The translations under genes and the position numbers were made by a program. From positions 5,890,001 to 5,954,000 of the forward strand of contig NZ_CP094516.1 of the NCBI RefSeq assembly GCF_029909975.1: DNA of 64,000 bases. The letters are read 5' to 3'. Every line of letters begins with the position of its first letter. Position 1 is the stretch's first letter. A model generated the notes under the pieces. That model searched no databases, was not told the origin of the DNA, and saw only the letters and a list, made by a program, of their open reading frames with translations. The DNA is from Bradyrhizobium sp. ISRA430. GTDB taxonomy: Bacteria; Pseudomonadota; Alphaproteobacteria; Rhizobiales; Xanthobacteraceae. Shown piece by piece: positions 1 to 7,628 of this stretch.

Positions 1-961
1 GCTGGTTCACGGTGCGCGGGTTGAAGTTGAGGCCGGCTTTGTGCGCCTCATCGATCATCCACAGCAGCGGATATTTCGAGGCGCTGCTCTCGGCTTCCGC
101 ATAGCCGCCGCCGACGTCGCAATGCACGCCTGAGAACCACACCTGCAAGCTGTCCTGCGGCACCTTCTTGTCGTCGGGCACGAAGCGGTTGCTCCAGTAG
201 TCCTGCGGCTCCTTCCACTGCTTCAGGCGAAACATGCAGCGCCGCTCGTCGATCGCGATCGCCTGGCGGAAGATCTGCACGCTCGGGTTCCGCAGCGTGA
301 ACGCCAGCTCCTCCAGGCTCGGCCAATAGAGCCGGTCGGCGCGCGGCACGATCACGCTCGCCACCGTGTCCCACACCCCGATGAAGTGGATCGTGGGCCA
401 GCGCGAGGAGGTGATGCGCGCGAACTGCGCGGCGAGATCGAACTTGTCCTTCGGCAGCGGCCCGTCCTCGTCGCTTCCTGCGTCCGTGAGGTCGGCGACA
501 TCGTTGCCGCGCCCGCTTCCGGAATATTGCTTGTAGGAGATGAGGCCGCTGCCGGCGAGGTTGGCCTGCTCCGGTGAGATCAGGCCGACTTTGTGGATCA
601 GCCCCGCCAGCACCCGCACGGTATAGGCGCCGCGGGAGAAGCCGAACAAATAGATCCTGTCGCCGGGCGCATAATGCTCGACCAGGAAGCGGTAGGCCGA
701 CAGCACGTTGTCATCGAGCCCGTAGCCGGTGGCGAGCCCCAGCACCAGATTGATGTTGGCCTTCCAGCGGTGCCACGTGGTCGGCTCCGTCACCGTGCCG
801 ACGCCGGGATCGTAGAACACGAGCTGCCGCGGCTGCGTCTTGTCGGTCTTGCGCAGGCAGCGATAGAGCTTGAGGACATTGGAGATGTTCTCGCTGATCT
901 CGTTGCCGGTGCCGTCACAGCAGATGACGATGTTTTTCGGCTCGGTCTTCGCGTGTTCCAC
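1..961 (-). CDS. DUF2235 alpha/beta-hydrolase, partial
   Basis: The gene runs off the left edge, so the C-terminus is missing. The visible 320 residues belong to the DUF2235 family, alpha/beta hydrolases that include the Tle1 phospholipase effectors of type VI secretion. The N-terminus has the family block NIVICCDGTGNE, followed by YDPGVGT and the nucleophile elbow GFSRGAYTVR, with the serine in GFSRG. A later block FIGVWDTVAS is also typical. I chose the GTG at 961 because a GGAGGGG ribosome binding site lies six bases upstream and translation then starts just before the first conserved block. No VgrG, PAAR or other secretion gene is beside it, so an effector role is not supported here; an intracellular hydrolase is as likely. 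A broken copy of its 5' end lies at 3880-3955. Confidence 0.85.
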   Translation of the reverse strand, partial: MEHAKTEPKNIVICCDGTGNEISENISNVLKLYRCLRKTDKTQPRQLVFYDPGVGTVTEPTTWHRWKANINLVLGLATGYGLDDNVLSAYRFLVEHYAPGDRIYLFGFSRGAYTVRVLAGLIHKVGLISPEQANLAGSGLISYKQYSGSGRGNDVADLTDAGSDEDGPLPKDKFDLAAQFARITSSRWPTIHFIGVWDTVASVIVPRADRLYWPSLEELAFTLRNPSVQIFRQAIAIDERRCMFRLKQWKEPQDYWSNRFVPDDKKVPQDSLQVWFSGVHCDVGGGYAEAESSASKYPLLWMIDEAHKAGLNFNPRTVNQ

Positions 962-1017
962 GGTATGCCCCTCCCGGAAATGCGACCGGACCGAGTATAG
1001 CGGAAGGGCTGTTGAAA

Positions 1018-1032
1018 TTAACCTCTTGTTAA
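1018..1032 (+). promoter_or_regulatory. Full CtrA-type binding box, TTAA-N7-TTAA
   Basis: The sequence TTAACCTCTTGTTAA followed by CC matches the alphaproteobacterial CtrA consensus of two TTAA halves separated by exactly seven bases. It lies 38 bases ahead of the ATG at 1070 and about 57 bases ahead of the divergent GTG at 961, so it could serve either gene. The match is read directly; binding by CtrA is inferred. Confidence 0.55.
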
Positions 1033-1069
1033 CCATGCGGTCGCCTAATGTGGACGATGGGGGATCACC

Positions 1070-1750
1070 ATGTCGGCCCATGTGACGCGACCGAAGTTGA
1101 TGCCTGTTTTGGCCGATCCAGCCGTTCGATCGGTTGCCAGGCTGGCGGTTCGCGCCAAGGCCGTCCTACAGACCAAAACGGCTGTCCTACGGAGCAAAGC
1201 CATGTTCGGAAAGGACGACTTAGTGGACAATCTCACCCGCGACCTCGATCGCGTGCGCGGACGACGCGATGCGCTTGCATCCGAAGCCACCACCCTGACG
1301 GCGCAGATCGCCGAAATCGAAGCCCGCCTTTCTGAGGAGAAGAAACGGCGCGAGCGTGATCGCGTCCTGGGCGAAATCGAAGCGATAAAAACGCGAATCA
1401 AACAGGCCTCCAGCGCGTTCACACCTGTCGTCGATGGCCTCTCCAAGGCGATCGAATCGGCCGCGGCCGTCGTGCCCGAGGCGCGCGATCTCAATAGTTT
1501 CCTGGTGTCGGTGGCGAGCGAAATCGACAGCGTGCTCGATCCCCTGTTGCGCGGACTGGATCAGCGCGCCGATGCGGTGCGGCTAGGCCAGGCTGCACTG
1601 GACCTGCCGAGTTCGGCCACGGAAGCGCCGCCCGTCGAATCGCCAAAAGAGAGCATCGACAGCCTGCTTCGTTTCCCGGCATGGCTGTCTCGCGACAAGC
1701 AGGCGGAAAAGCCGGAACCAGCGGAGAGCTCGCGCAGCACGGCAGCGTGA
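1070..1750 (+). CDS. Coiled-coil protein of unknown function
   Basis: A 226-residue protein I do not recognise. Residues about 50-115 are rich in E, K, R and A with a heptad look (RDLDRVRGRRDAL, IAEIEARLSEEKKRRER), which predicts a coiled coil. A second helical stretch covers about 120-185. There is no signal peptide and no membrane segment, so it is probably cytoplasmic and self-associating. The start at 1070 directly follows a full CtrA-type box and a GGGGATCACC stretch that could act as a weak ribosome binding site. The CtrA box and the neighbouring ftsZ paralogue, which is convergent, suggest a cell-cycle or envelope role, but that is inference only. Confidence 0.7.
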   Translation: MSAHVTRPKLMPVLADPAVRSVARLAVRAKAVLQTKTAVLRSKAMFGKDDLVDNLTRDLDRVRGRRDALASEATTLTAQIAEIEARLSEEKKRRERDRVLGEIEAIKTRIKQASSAFTPVVDGLSKAIESAAAVVPEARDLNSFLVSVASEIDSVLDPLLRGLDQRADAVRLGQAALDLPSSATEAPPVESPKESIDSLLRFPAWLSRDKQAEKPEPAESSRSTAA

Positions 1751-1850
1751 AGGATCGGCGCTACTGCGCAGCGTAAGAAGCTTGTCTTCCAGAGCTGACG
1801 TTCGGAATTCACCGATTCCGTAGGAGCGTTGCTCCAGCCACAACAAAGCC

Positions 1851-1896
1851 GTCGTCCCGGCCCCCCGTGCGCAATTGCGCACTAGGCCGGGACGAC
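1851..1896. repeat. Palindromic repeat with GTCGTCCCGG / CCGGGACGAC ends
   Basis: A 46-bp imperfect inverted repeat between two convergent genes. Its outer arms are GTCGTCCCGGCC and GGCCGGGACGAC and its centre contains the perfect 16-bp palindrome GTGCGCAATTGCGCAC. The same centre recurs at 32339-32354. It may also act as a bidirectional terminator for the genes on both sides. Confidence 0.7.
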
Positions 1897-1938
1897 GGCG
1901 GAGTTTGTTGCTGCAGCGAGTCTCTTACAAGCAGACCG

Positions 1939-3198
1939 CTAGTTCGCGGTGCGGCGCAAGAAGGCTGGGATATCGAGAATGCCTTCGTCCGCCACATTGC
2001 GCGGCGAAGAGCGCCCGTAAGGATCGAGCGGCCGCGGCGCCGCCTGGCGCGCATAGTCCGGATTCGGCCTTGCCGGTTGCCCAACAGGGCGGCCGGCCTC
2101 GGGGCGAAGCGGCGGGCTTTCCACTTGCGGGAGGGGTGCACCGCGCTCGATGCGATCGGCGATGCGGCGGCTGTCGCTCCGCAGCCTGCCGGCGAGCTGC
2201 GTGAGTGCGGTTTCCGCCGGTTGCGCCTCAAGCGCCGGGTCGAGATTATCGATACCGGTCGCCACCACCGAGACGCGGACGATCCCTTCGAGGCTTTCAT
2301 CGAAGGACGCGCCGACGATGATGTTGGCGTCCGGATCAGCCTCGTCGCGAATGCGGGTCGCGGCTTCGTCGACTTCGAACAGCATGAGATCCTTGCCGCC
2401 GGTGATGGAGATGATGAGGCCGCTGGCGCGCTTGATCGAGGGGTTCTCGATCAATGGATTGGAAATGGCCGCCACCGCGGCGGCGAGCACGCGCTTCTCG
2501 CCGGACGCCTCGCCCCGTCCCATCATCGCCTTGCCCTTCTCCTTCATCACGGAGAGGACGTCGGCAAAATCGAGATTGATCAGACCTTCCTTGACGATGA
2601 GGTCGCTGATGCAGGCGACGCCCGAATACAGCACCTGATCGGCCAGGGCGAAGGCATCGGCGAACGTGGTCTTCTCGCTGGCCACGCGGAACAGGTTCTG
2701 GTTCGGGATGATCAAGAGGGTGTCGACCGTCTTCAGCAGCTCCTCGATGCCGGCTTCGGCAAAGCGCATGCGGCGCTGGCCCTCGAAGTAGAATGGCTTA
2801 GTGACGACGCCGATGGTGAGAATGCCAAGCTCGCGCGCCGTCCTGGCGACGATGGGTGCGGCCCCGGTGCCGGTCCCGCCACCCATGCCGGCCGTGACGA
2901 ACACCATGTGGGCGCCGGTCAAATGATCGCGGATCGTATCGATGGCCTCTTCGGCTGCGGCGCGTCCCAATTCGGGCTGCGAGCCGGCGCCAAGGCCTGC
3001 GGTGACCTGGGTGCCGAGCTGGATGAGGCGCTTGGCCTTCGACATCGCCAGCGCCTGCGCGTCGGTATTGGCGACGACGAACTCGACCCCTTGCAGCCCG
3101 GCCGTGATCATGTTGTTGACCGCGTTGCCGCCGGCGCCGCCGACCCCGAACACGACAATGCGGGCCTTCATTTCACGAATATCGGTAATGCCAGTCAT
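1939..3198 (-). CDS. ftsZ: FtsZ paralogue (short, stand-alone FtsZ)
   Basis: A 419-residue tubulin-like GTPase. [13 protein letters not shown] (about 18-30), the tubulin signature [10 protein letters not shown] (about 106-115) and the T7-loop NLDFAD (about 208-213) are all intact, so it should bind GTP and stimulate hydrolysis in a polymer. A short variable linker of about 85 residues ends in the conserved C-terminal peptide [10 protein letters not shown], which in FtsZ binds FtsA and other partners. I chose the ATG at 3198 because GAGGG lies four bases upstream; an ATG at 3222 has no such site. Main division ftsZ genes of these bacteria sit next to ftsA and ftsQ and encode longer proteins. 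Here neither neighbour is present, so this is probably the second FtsZ known in bradyrhizobia. Whether it divides cells or modulates the main ring is open. Confidence 0.93.
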   Translation of the reverse strand: MTGITDIREMKARIVVFGVGGAGGNAVNNMITAGLQGVEFVVANTDAQALAMSKAKRLIQLGTQVTAGLGAGSQPELGRAAAEEAIDTIRDHLTGAHMVFVTAGMGGGTGTGAAPIVARTARELGILTIGVVTKPFYFEGQRRMRFAEAGIEELLKTVDTLLIIPNQNLFRVASEKTTFADAFALADQVLYSGVACISDLIVKEGLINLDFADVLSVMKEKGKAMMGRGEASGEKRVLAAAVAAISNPLIENPSIKRASGLIISITGGKDLMLFEVDEAATRIRDEADPDANIIVGASFDESLEGIVRVSVVATGIDNLDPALEAQPAETALTQLAGRLRSDSRRIADRIERGAPLPQVESPPLRPEAGRPVGQPARPNPDYARQAAPRPLDPYGRSSPRNVADEGILDIPAFLRRTAN

Positions 3199-3249
3199 TA
3201 TTCCCTCGCGTTGCTCCGGCAAGCCGGGGATGGAGAAAGTATCAAAGTG

Positions 3250-3762
3250 CTACCTGCAAGCCGCGCGGTCTGCTTCCACGATGGAAGCAGCCAGATGTCC
3301 CAATCGAAGCCCGGCTTGTCCCGCGATCGCGCCGCCAGGGCGACGACCGGTCCGTAAGTCCGCCACTTCATCTTCCAATCGTGCCGCCCACGCATTGACG
3401 GCCCTCGTCTCGGCAGCCGCCTGCATCAGCTCGACAGCCAGACGATCGGCGCGCTCCCGCTCGCGCTCGAAATCCGCCCGGTAGCCGGCGGCCCTAGCTT
3501 CGAGCCGCGCGATCTCCGCCTTGAACGCCTCGATCTTGAATGCCTCGATCTTTGCCATGGAGGCGGCGATGGGGTCCGTCCGCCGACCAATTCGCGGGCG
3601 GGGCCTGTAGCGGAGTTCGGAAAAATCGACGCTCACCAACGCCTTGCCGTCAGCCGAACGCAAGCGCGGCAACCGGCGTCGTCTCGCCAGCGAACGCGCG
3701 GCCTCGCGCGAGATGTCGAGGCGGGCACTTAAGGCGGCATACGTCAACGACTCAACAGACAT
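3250..3762 (-). CDS. HTH / coiled-coil DNA-binding-like protein
   Basis: A 170-residue protein. Residues 1-55 (SLTYAALSARLDISREAA followed by RSLARRRRLPR) look like a small helix-turn-helix of the kind that reads a sequence of amphipathic helices, and the rest (about 75-145) is an E/R/A-rich coiled coil. The architecture resembles KfrA-like or phage-type accessory DNA-binding proteins common in bradyrhizobia, but I cannot name a family with confidence. Start chosen at 3762 because GGAGGAG lies five bases upstream; the ATG at 3795 lacks one. A full CtrA-type box sits about 80 bases upstream of the start. The C-terminus ends about 50 bases before the ftsZ paralogue on the same strand, so the two may be co-transcribed. 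Confidence 0.7.
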   Translation of the reverse strand: MSVESLTYAALSARLDISREAARSLARRRRLPRLRSADGKALVSVDFSELRYRPRPRIGRRTDPIAASMAKIEAFKIEAFKAEIARLEARAAGYRADFERERERADRLAVELMQAAAETRAVNAWAARLEDEVADLRTGRRPGGAIAGQAGLRLGHLAASIVEADRAACR

Positions 3763-3843
3763 CGGCTCTCCTCCGGGAGCGAACCGGGCGGGCATTTCGG
3801 GCTGATGATGGCTGGACGATGACAGCAGGCTAGGCTGCGTTGG

Positions 3844-3858
3844 TTAATGGACGGTTAA
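3844..3858 (-). promoter_or_regulatory. Full CtrA-type binding box, TTAA-N7-TTAA
   Basis: TTAATGGACGGTTAAC matches two TTAA halves separated by seven bases. It lies 82 bases upstream of the HTH/coiled-coil gene start at 3762. This is the second such box within 3 kb. Read directly; function inferred. Confidence 0.5.
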
Positions 3859-3879
3859 CGCATGCGGGGCTTGCTTGGC

Positions 3880-3955
3880 GGTGCCGTCACAGCAGATGAC
3901 GAGGCCATTTCGGCTCAGACTTGCGCTCGTGCTCGACGGTATGTCCCTCCGGGTG
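3880..3955 (-). pseudogene. Broken duplicate of the DUF2235 gene 5' end
   Basis: On the minus strand this stretch repeats the ribosome binding site and first codons of the DUF2235 gene at 961. Both carry GGAGGG-CATACCGT, then codons for EH-K-EPK, then CGTCATCTGCTGTGACGGCACC, whose last 20 bases are identical in both copies. The copy has a three-base insertion in the fourth codon region, GTC in place of the GTG start, and a one-base shift after EPK that brings TGA into frame. Similarity stops after the GDG-type block, so only about 75 bases survive. It is a dead fragment, probably left by a duplication followed by deletion. Confidence 0.75.
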
Positions 3956-4051
3956 ATGCTGCCGGGGCGCGAGCATGGCGGAAACTATGCACAATCGGAG
4001 ACGCAATTGTCGCAGGAATGCCATCTTCCGACGGATGCGTGATCGATCAGA

Positions 4052-4741
4052 TCACCGCTGGAAAACCTCAACCGTGCGTCCATCCGGATCTTTACAAGTG
4101 AACGATGGTCTATTCGATTTTCTCTCTATCGATGATACCTGTGCATATCGGAGCGGAAGCAAATTTCGCCAGCAACGATCGATGTCATCGACATCGACGT
4201 AAACAATCGATCCTTCTCCAACCGCACGAACGACATCGTTTTGACGCAGCACCAAGTGCTCCCCTAAAGCAACCAAAGTTTGACTGTCTCGTTTAATAGG
4301 TAGACCCAGAAGATCGCAGTAGAAGTGGCGAGATTCGCCTAGATTTCGAGCGAAGAGGCTTATGCCCGCAAACTTTGCATGCGGCCCGTTGACTGGAGTC
4401 AGCTCAAGATTCGATTGTGCGCCTTGGTTTTGGGAGGAAGATTGCTTCCTTACTTTCTTGACATAAAACGTCTGTCCTTTCTCGTCTCGTAGTCTCCACG
4501 AAGTCACGTTGAGCTTGTCTGATTTTGACACGACGCCTCCGTCGCCAAAGACGTCAGCTTTGATGCCAGTCGGCAAGGTTACAGTACGAACACCTCGAGT
4601 AAGAGCAGAAATGAAATGGTTCACGTTGACCTCCATCGCACTGGCAGGATTCGATGGAGCGTCCCCATGTGCGGACTTTTCCAAGTCTAGCGCTAGTTCG
4701 GCGAGAAAGGCGTTATCCTGCAAACGTGGCTTAATGTTCAT
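4052..4741 (-). CDS. VOC-domain protein with unrecognised N-terminal part
   Basis: A 229-residue protein with base composition clearly lower in GC than its neighbours. Residues about 125-229 form one VOC (glyoxalase/bleomycin-resistance) module: FAGISLFARNLGESRHFY and a terminal DPDGRTVEVFQR with the usual metal-ligand glutamate position. The first 120 residues match no family I know and are hydrophilic. The ATG at 4741 overlaps the last 11 bases of the truncated helicase ORF upstream, which suggests translational coupling or that both are remains of a rearranged longer gene. Enzymatic function cannot be named; a single VOC module would have to dimerise to make a full site. Confidence 0.55.
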   Translation of the reverse strand: MNIKPRLQDNAFLAELALDLEKSAHGDAPSNPASAMEVNVNHFISALTRGVRTVTLPTGIKADVFGDGGVVSKSDKLNVTSWRLRDEKGQTFYVKKVRKQSSSQNQGAQSNLELTPVNGPHAKFAGISLFARNLGESRHFYCDLLGLPIKRDSQTLVALGEHLVLRQNDVVRAVGEGSIVYVDVDDIDRCWRNLLPLRYAQVSSIERKSNRPSFTCKDPDGRTVEVFQR

Positions 4742-5096
4742 AAGCCAGTCCGTTCCGTTTATACGCCCAATCCGGAATGCCTGATCGAACTTCGCTTAAC
4801 AATTGACCAAATTCAAGAGTCCCCGTTCGTCGGAGTGCTACCCACAGTGCGTAAGAATAAGCCAGCGCTCCAACCAATGCGATCGGATTACCATGTGTAT
4901 AGGAGCAAAGCGATTTATTATAAGTAAGAAGCAGGGTCGGGCCGTTTCCCGGTAGTTCGGGATCGGACAGATACGCTGCGCGAAGGATAGCCATTGTCGT
5001 CTTACCACTTCCTGCCGTGCCGAGAATTACTTGGTGGCCTTTGGCAGGTAGGCAGACGACTTCCCGCTGACGCTGGACAGGTATAGGAAGTGCCAC
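4731..5096 (-). pseudogene. Truncated superfamily I (UvrD-like) helicase N-terminus
   Basis: Only 121 residues. It starts like SF1 helicases of the UvrD group: a Q-motif-like start (PVQRQREVVCLP), Walker A GTAGSGKTTMAI at about 26-37 and the next family block LLLTYNKSL. After that block the sequence leaves the family and stops at 4731, whereas complete proteins are 500 residues or longer and carry motifs II-VI. With no DExx box it cannot be an active helicase. GC content is low compared with the flanks. I call it a remnant created by deletion or recombination; expression as a small P-loop protein with the overlapping VOC ORF cannot be excluded. Confidence 0.6.
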
Positions 5097-5184
5097 CGAA
5101 CCACTCGATCCAAATTTGTTGCATCAATCAGAAGTTTTTCTATCGATCGGCTACCTGTCTAGAGCGACCTTTGGTGGATTCGAC

Positions 5185-5219
5185 AAAACAAAAACGGCCG
5201 GATCTTTCGATCCGGCCGT
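5185..5219 (-). terminator. Rho-independent terminator of rpmB
   Basis: A perfect 11-bp stem, ACGGCCGGATC / GATCCGGCCGT, with a four-base loop. Read on the minus strand it is followed by TTTTTGTTTTG. It lies about 70 bases past the rpmB stop codon and separates it from the low-GC islet. Confidence 0.88.
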
Positions 5220-5291
5220 CACGCAAACTCTATTGGCTAAGACTTACGCCACGCGACGCAACTTAGCCCCCGCCCAAACTTTTAAAATTGC

Positions 5292-5597
5292 TTAGCTCGC
5301 CTGCTTCGCCGGCTCGCCGCCGACCTTCTTCTGGATCTGGCGCTTCAGCTCGAGCGCGCGCGGCGAGAGGTTGCCGGCGTTGGCCTTGAGCAGGAAGGCG
5401 TCGAGGCCGCCATTGTGGTCGACGCTCTTGATCGCGTTCGAGGAGACGCGCAGGCGCACGTTGCGGCCGAGTGCCTCGCTGATGAAGGTCACGTTGCACA
5501 GGTTCGGCAGGAAGCGGCGCTTGGTCTTGATGTTGGAGTGGCTGACCTTGTGGCCGACCTGGGGGCCCTTGGCCGTCAGTTCGCAGCGGCGAGACAT
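5292..5597 (-). CDS. rpmB: 50S ribosomal protein L28
   Basis: A 101-residue basic protein of the bL28 family. It begins [21 protein letters not shown], cut here as [18 protein letters not shown], then [12 protein letters not shown] and [16 protein letters not shown], all typical of alphaproteobacterial L28, which is about 100 residues long. It sits in the large ribosomal subunit. The ATG at 5597 is preceded by AAGGAT at a usable distance and starts exactly at the conserved MSRRC; an upstream in-frame ATG at 5624 would add nine unconserved residues. It has its own strong terminator and no ribosomal neighbours, so it is a single-gene unit. Confidence 0.96.
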   Translation of the reverse strand: MSRRCELTAKGPQVGHKVSHSNIKTKRRFLPNLCNVTFISEALGRNVRLRVSSNAIKSVDHNGGLDAFLLKANAGNLSPRALELKRQIQKKVGGEPAKQAS

Positions 5598-5754
5598 GGC
5601 AAAAATCCTTATCCTTTCCCCCAAGCGTTGCGGCGGCCATTCGGGGCGCCACGGGGGTCGTAAATTCTCTGTCCTTGCAGGGAGCGGGCGGACGTATAGG
5701 GGGGAAGGGGCGGGTAGTCAAGGTTTTGGGGCGGGTTTTGGCCCACCCTCAGGT

Positions 5755-5858
5755 GTCATCGCCCGGCTTGACCGGGCGATCCAGTACACTGAGGCGCCTG
5801 CGGTTGAACAGAGGGGCCGCGGCGTACTGGATGCCCCGGTCAAGCCGGGGCATGACAG
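5755..5858. repeat. Interspersed palindromic element, TGTCAT...ATGACA type
   Basis: A 104-bp element with two terminal hairpins. The left one is GCCCGGCTTGACCGGGC, the right one GCCCCGGTCAAGCCGGGGC, and each is followed inward by CCAGTAC / GTACTGG. The same design recurs at 7411-7517 and 32251-32371. The rest of 5598-6038 contains no gene that I can support. Confidence 0.8.
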
Positions 5859-6038
5859 CGGAGGAAGCGGGCAGAGGGGTTGCCGCCCCTGAACACGCCC
5901 CGATCACAAAAACGGCAATGTTTAAAATGCCTTACCACCACATAAAGGGCGCATTCGCACCCGAATAGTCCGGTGAGTTCCCGGCTCGTCATTGCCTGCT
6001 GCGATTTTCCGCTTAAGTAACAGCCACTCGCATCCCGA

Positions 6039-6914
6039 TTGGATCGCTTCGTGCCCATTTCCCCCCTTTTTCCGCACCGGCTGCGCATCGCCGGCAGGCT
6101 CGCTTTGGCCGCCCTTGGCGGGCTGGTGCTGGCGTGGGGGGCGGCGCCGGCAGCGGCGCAGGGCAAGCTCGAGGCGCAATATGAGGCCTCGCTGGCGGGC
6201 ATTCCGGTCGGCCGGGGCGCTTGGAGCATCGACATTGGGGACGACGTGTTCTCCGCTGCGGCCTCGGGCGGCACCACGGGCATCCTGAAATCCTTTGCGG
6301 GCGGGTCCGGCACCGGCGCGAGCCAGGGGCGGGTGGTCAATGGCGCGCTGGTTGCGACCGGCTACCAGGCCTCCACCACCACCTCGAAGAAGAAAGAGGA
6401 GATCCGCATTGTCCTCGACAAGGGCAATGTGAAGGAGTTCGGCATCGTACCGGAGCCGCCGGTCGATCCCGACCGCATTCCGGTGACGGACGCGCATCGC
6501 CGCGGCGTCTGGGATCCGATGACGGCCTCGATGCTGCGCGTGCCCGGCACCGGCGATCCCTTGTCGCCGGACGCCTGCCACAACGGCGCGCCGGTGTTCG
6601 ACGGCCGCATGCGCTACGATCTCAAGCTCGATTTCAAGCGCATCGAAACGGTCAAGGCCGAGAAGGGCTATCACGGCCCGGTCGTGGTCTGCGCGCTGTA
6701 TTTCGTGCCGGTCGCCGGCTACATCCCCGATCGTCCCGTGATCAAATACCTCGCCGCCCAGCGCAACATCGAGATCGCCTTCGCCCCGGTCGCGGGAACG
6801 CGCATCCTAGTGCCGTTCTGGCTGAAAGTGCCGACGCCCTTGGGCCCGGCGATGCTGGAAGCGACCAGCTTCATCACGACGCCCCAGCCGCCGCGGGTTG
6901 CGAAGACGCAGTAA
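6039..6914 (+). CDS. DUF3108 domain exported protein
   Basis: A 291-residue protein. A hydrophobic stretch (LALAALGGLVLAWGAAP) ending in PAAAQG at about 38-42 is a Sec signal peptide, so it is periplasmic. The mature part carries the DUF3108 pattern: an early beta-rich LEAQYEASLAGIPVGRGAW, a central block DPMTASMLR, and YDLKLDFKR with a nearby CHNGA and VVCALYFVPVAGY. The family is lipocalin-like and common in alphaproteobacteria but has no assigned reaction. The TTG at 6039 is used because it gives the full signal peptide; a GTG at 6051 is an alternative. It is monocistronic, with a short GGGAGGGT hairpin downstream at about 6932-6959. Confidence 0.8.
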   Translation: MDRFVPISPLFPHRLRIAGRLALAALGGLVLAWGAAPAAAQGKLEAQYEASLAGIPVGRGAWSIDIGDDVFSAAASGGTTGILKSFAGGSGTGASQGRVVNGALVATGYQASTTTSKKKEEIRIVLDKGNVKEFGIVPEPPVDPDRIPVTDAHRRGVWDPMTASMLRVPGTGDPLSPDACHNGAPVFDGRMRYDLKLDFKRIETVKAEKGYHGPVVVCALYFVPVAGYIPDRPVIKYLAAQRNIEIAFAPVAGTRILVPFWLKVPTPLGPAMLEATSFITTPQPPRVAKTQ

Positions 6915-7088
6915 GCGTCGCGCGTGACGCCTAACCCTCCCCCACAACGGGAGGGTAAGAGCGCCCGGAATCCCATGCAAGAGCGTTTTGATCGCCGCTT
7001 CAACACGTTACGCGCCGTCACCCCGCCAACCGCTTCTGCTTTGCATGGGGTTGTTTTCGCGAAAATACGTTGAGGTAGCTCCGATGCT

Positions 7089-7118
7089 TTTCCCTCCCCC
7101 ACAAGGGGGGAGGGAAAA
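7089..7118. repeat. Small CCCTCCCCC / GGGGGAGGG hairpin
   Basis: An inverted repeat TTTTCCCTCCCCC-ACAA-GGGGGGAGGGAAAA lying in the 714-bp gap between the DUF3108 and SUV3-like genes. Related small hairpins occur at about 6932-6959 and 39888-39920. Apart from this and the element at 7411-7517 I see no gene in 6915-7628. Confidence 0.6.
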
Positions 7119-7410
7119 GTGAGCCCGGAATCCATTTGACTCCGCCCCGATTCTGATTCGACTCCGCGCCGTCCCCAATTTTAAGGAACTCGCCCGCAAC
7201 TGATCGCTTGTGCGCCAGGGCAAAACTCCATCTAGTGCGCACCCAAGAAGCGTCCCGCGACATGTTGCGTGAACGTAACAGGAAGCAAAGGGGAGTCAGC
7301 GATTCGGCCGCGATTCGTTCTAGAGTCGTTCCGAGGCTTAAGAAGAGCGGAAAAAGCGTCGCAAAGTGAGACAGTTGCGCGAAAGTTGGGGAGCATCACC
7401 GCCTTCTCCG

Positions 7411-7517
7411 CTGTCATGCCCCGGCTTGACCGGGGCATCCAGTACGCCGCGGCCTCTCGGCTTTAGCTGCGCCGCCTCTGGAATACTGGATCGCCCGGTC
7501 AAGCCGGGCGATGACAG
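7411..7517. repeat. Interspersed palindromic element, TGTCAT...ATGACA type
   Basis: Same design as 5755-5858 but with the two ends exchanged: the GCCCCGG hairpin is on the left and the GCCCGG hairpin on the right. The centre differs (CCGCGGCCTCTCGGC region) while the hairpin ends are conserved. Confidence 0.8.
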
Positions 7518-7628
7518 TGATGCATGCGGTGAGCGCTTCGCGCCAGTACGACGGGTCCACCCTCAGCCGCCTCGCCGCCCCAAAACGGCACTGACATTCG
7601 CCCAAATCGCCACTACCTAATCTCCAGA

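Noticed and set aside
1851..1896. Attachment site or phage att core
   Set aside because: No integrase or tRNA is near and the same palindrome centre recurs in another repeat at 32339.
1867..3357. 496-residue plus-strand frame over ftsZ
   Set aside because: Complement of the FtsZ coding sequence; the FtsZ motifs leave no doubt which strand codes.
3862..4101. 79-residue frame across the broken DUF2235 copy
   Set aside because: It runs antisense to the degenerate fragment and has no ribosome binding site or family match.
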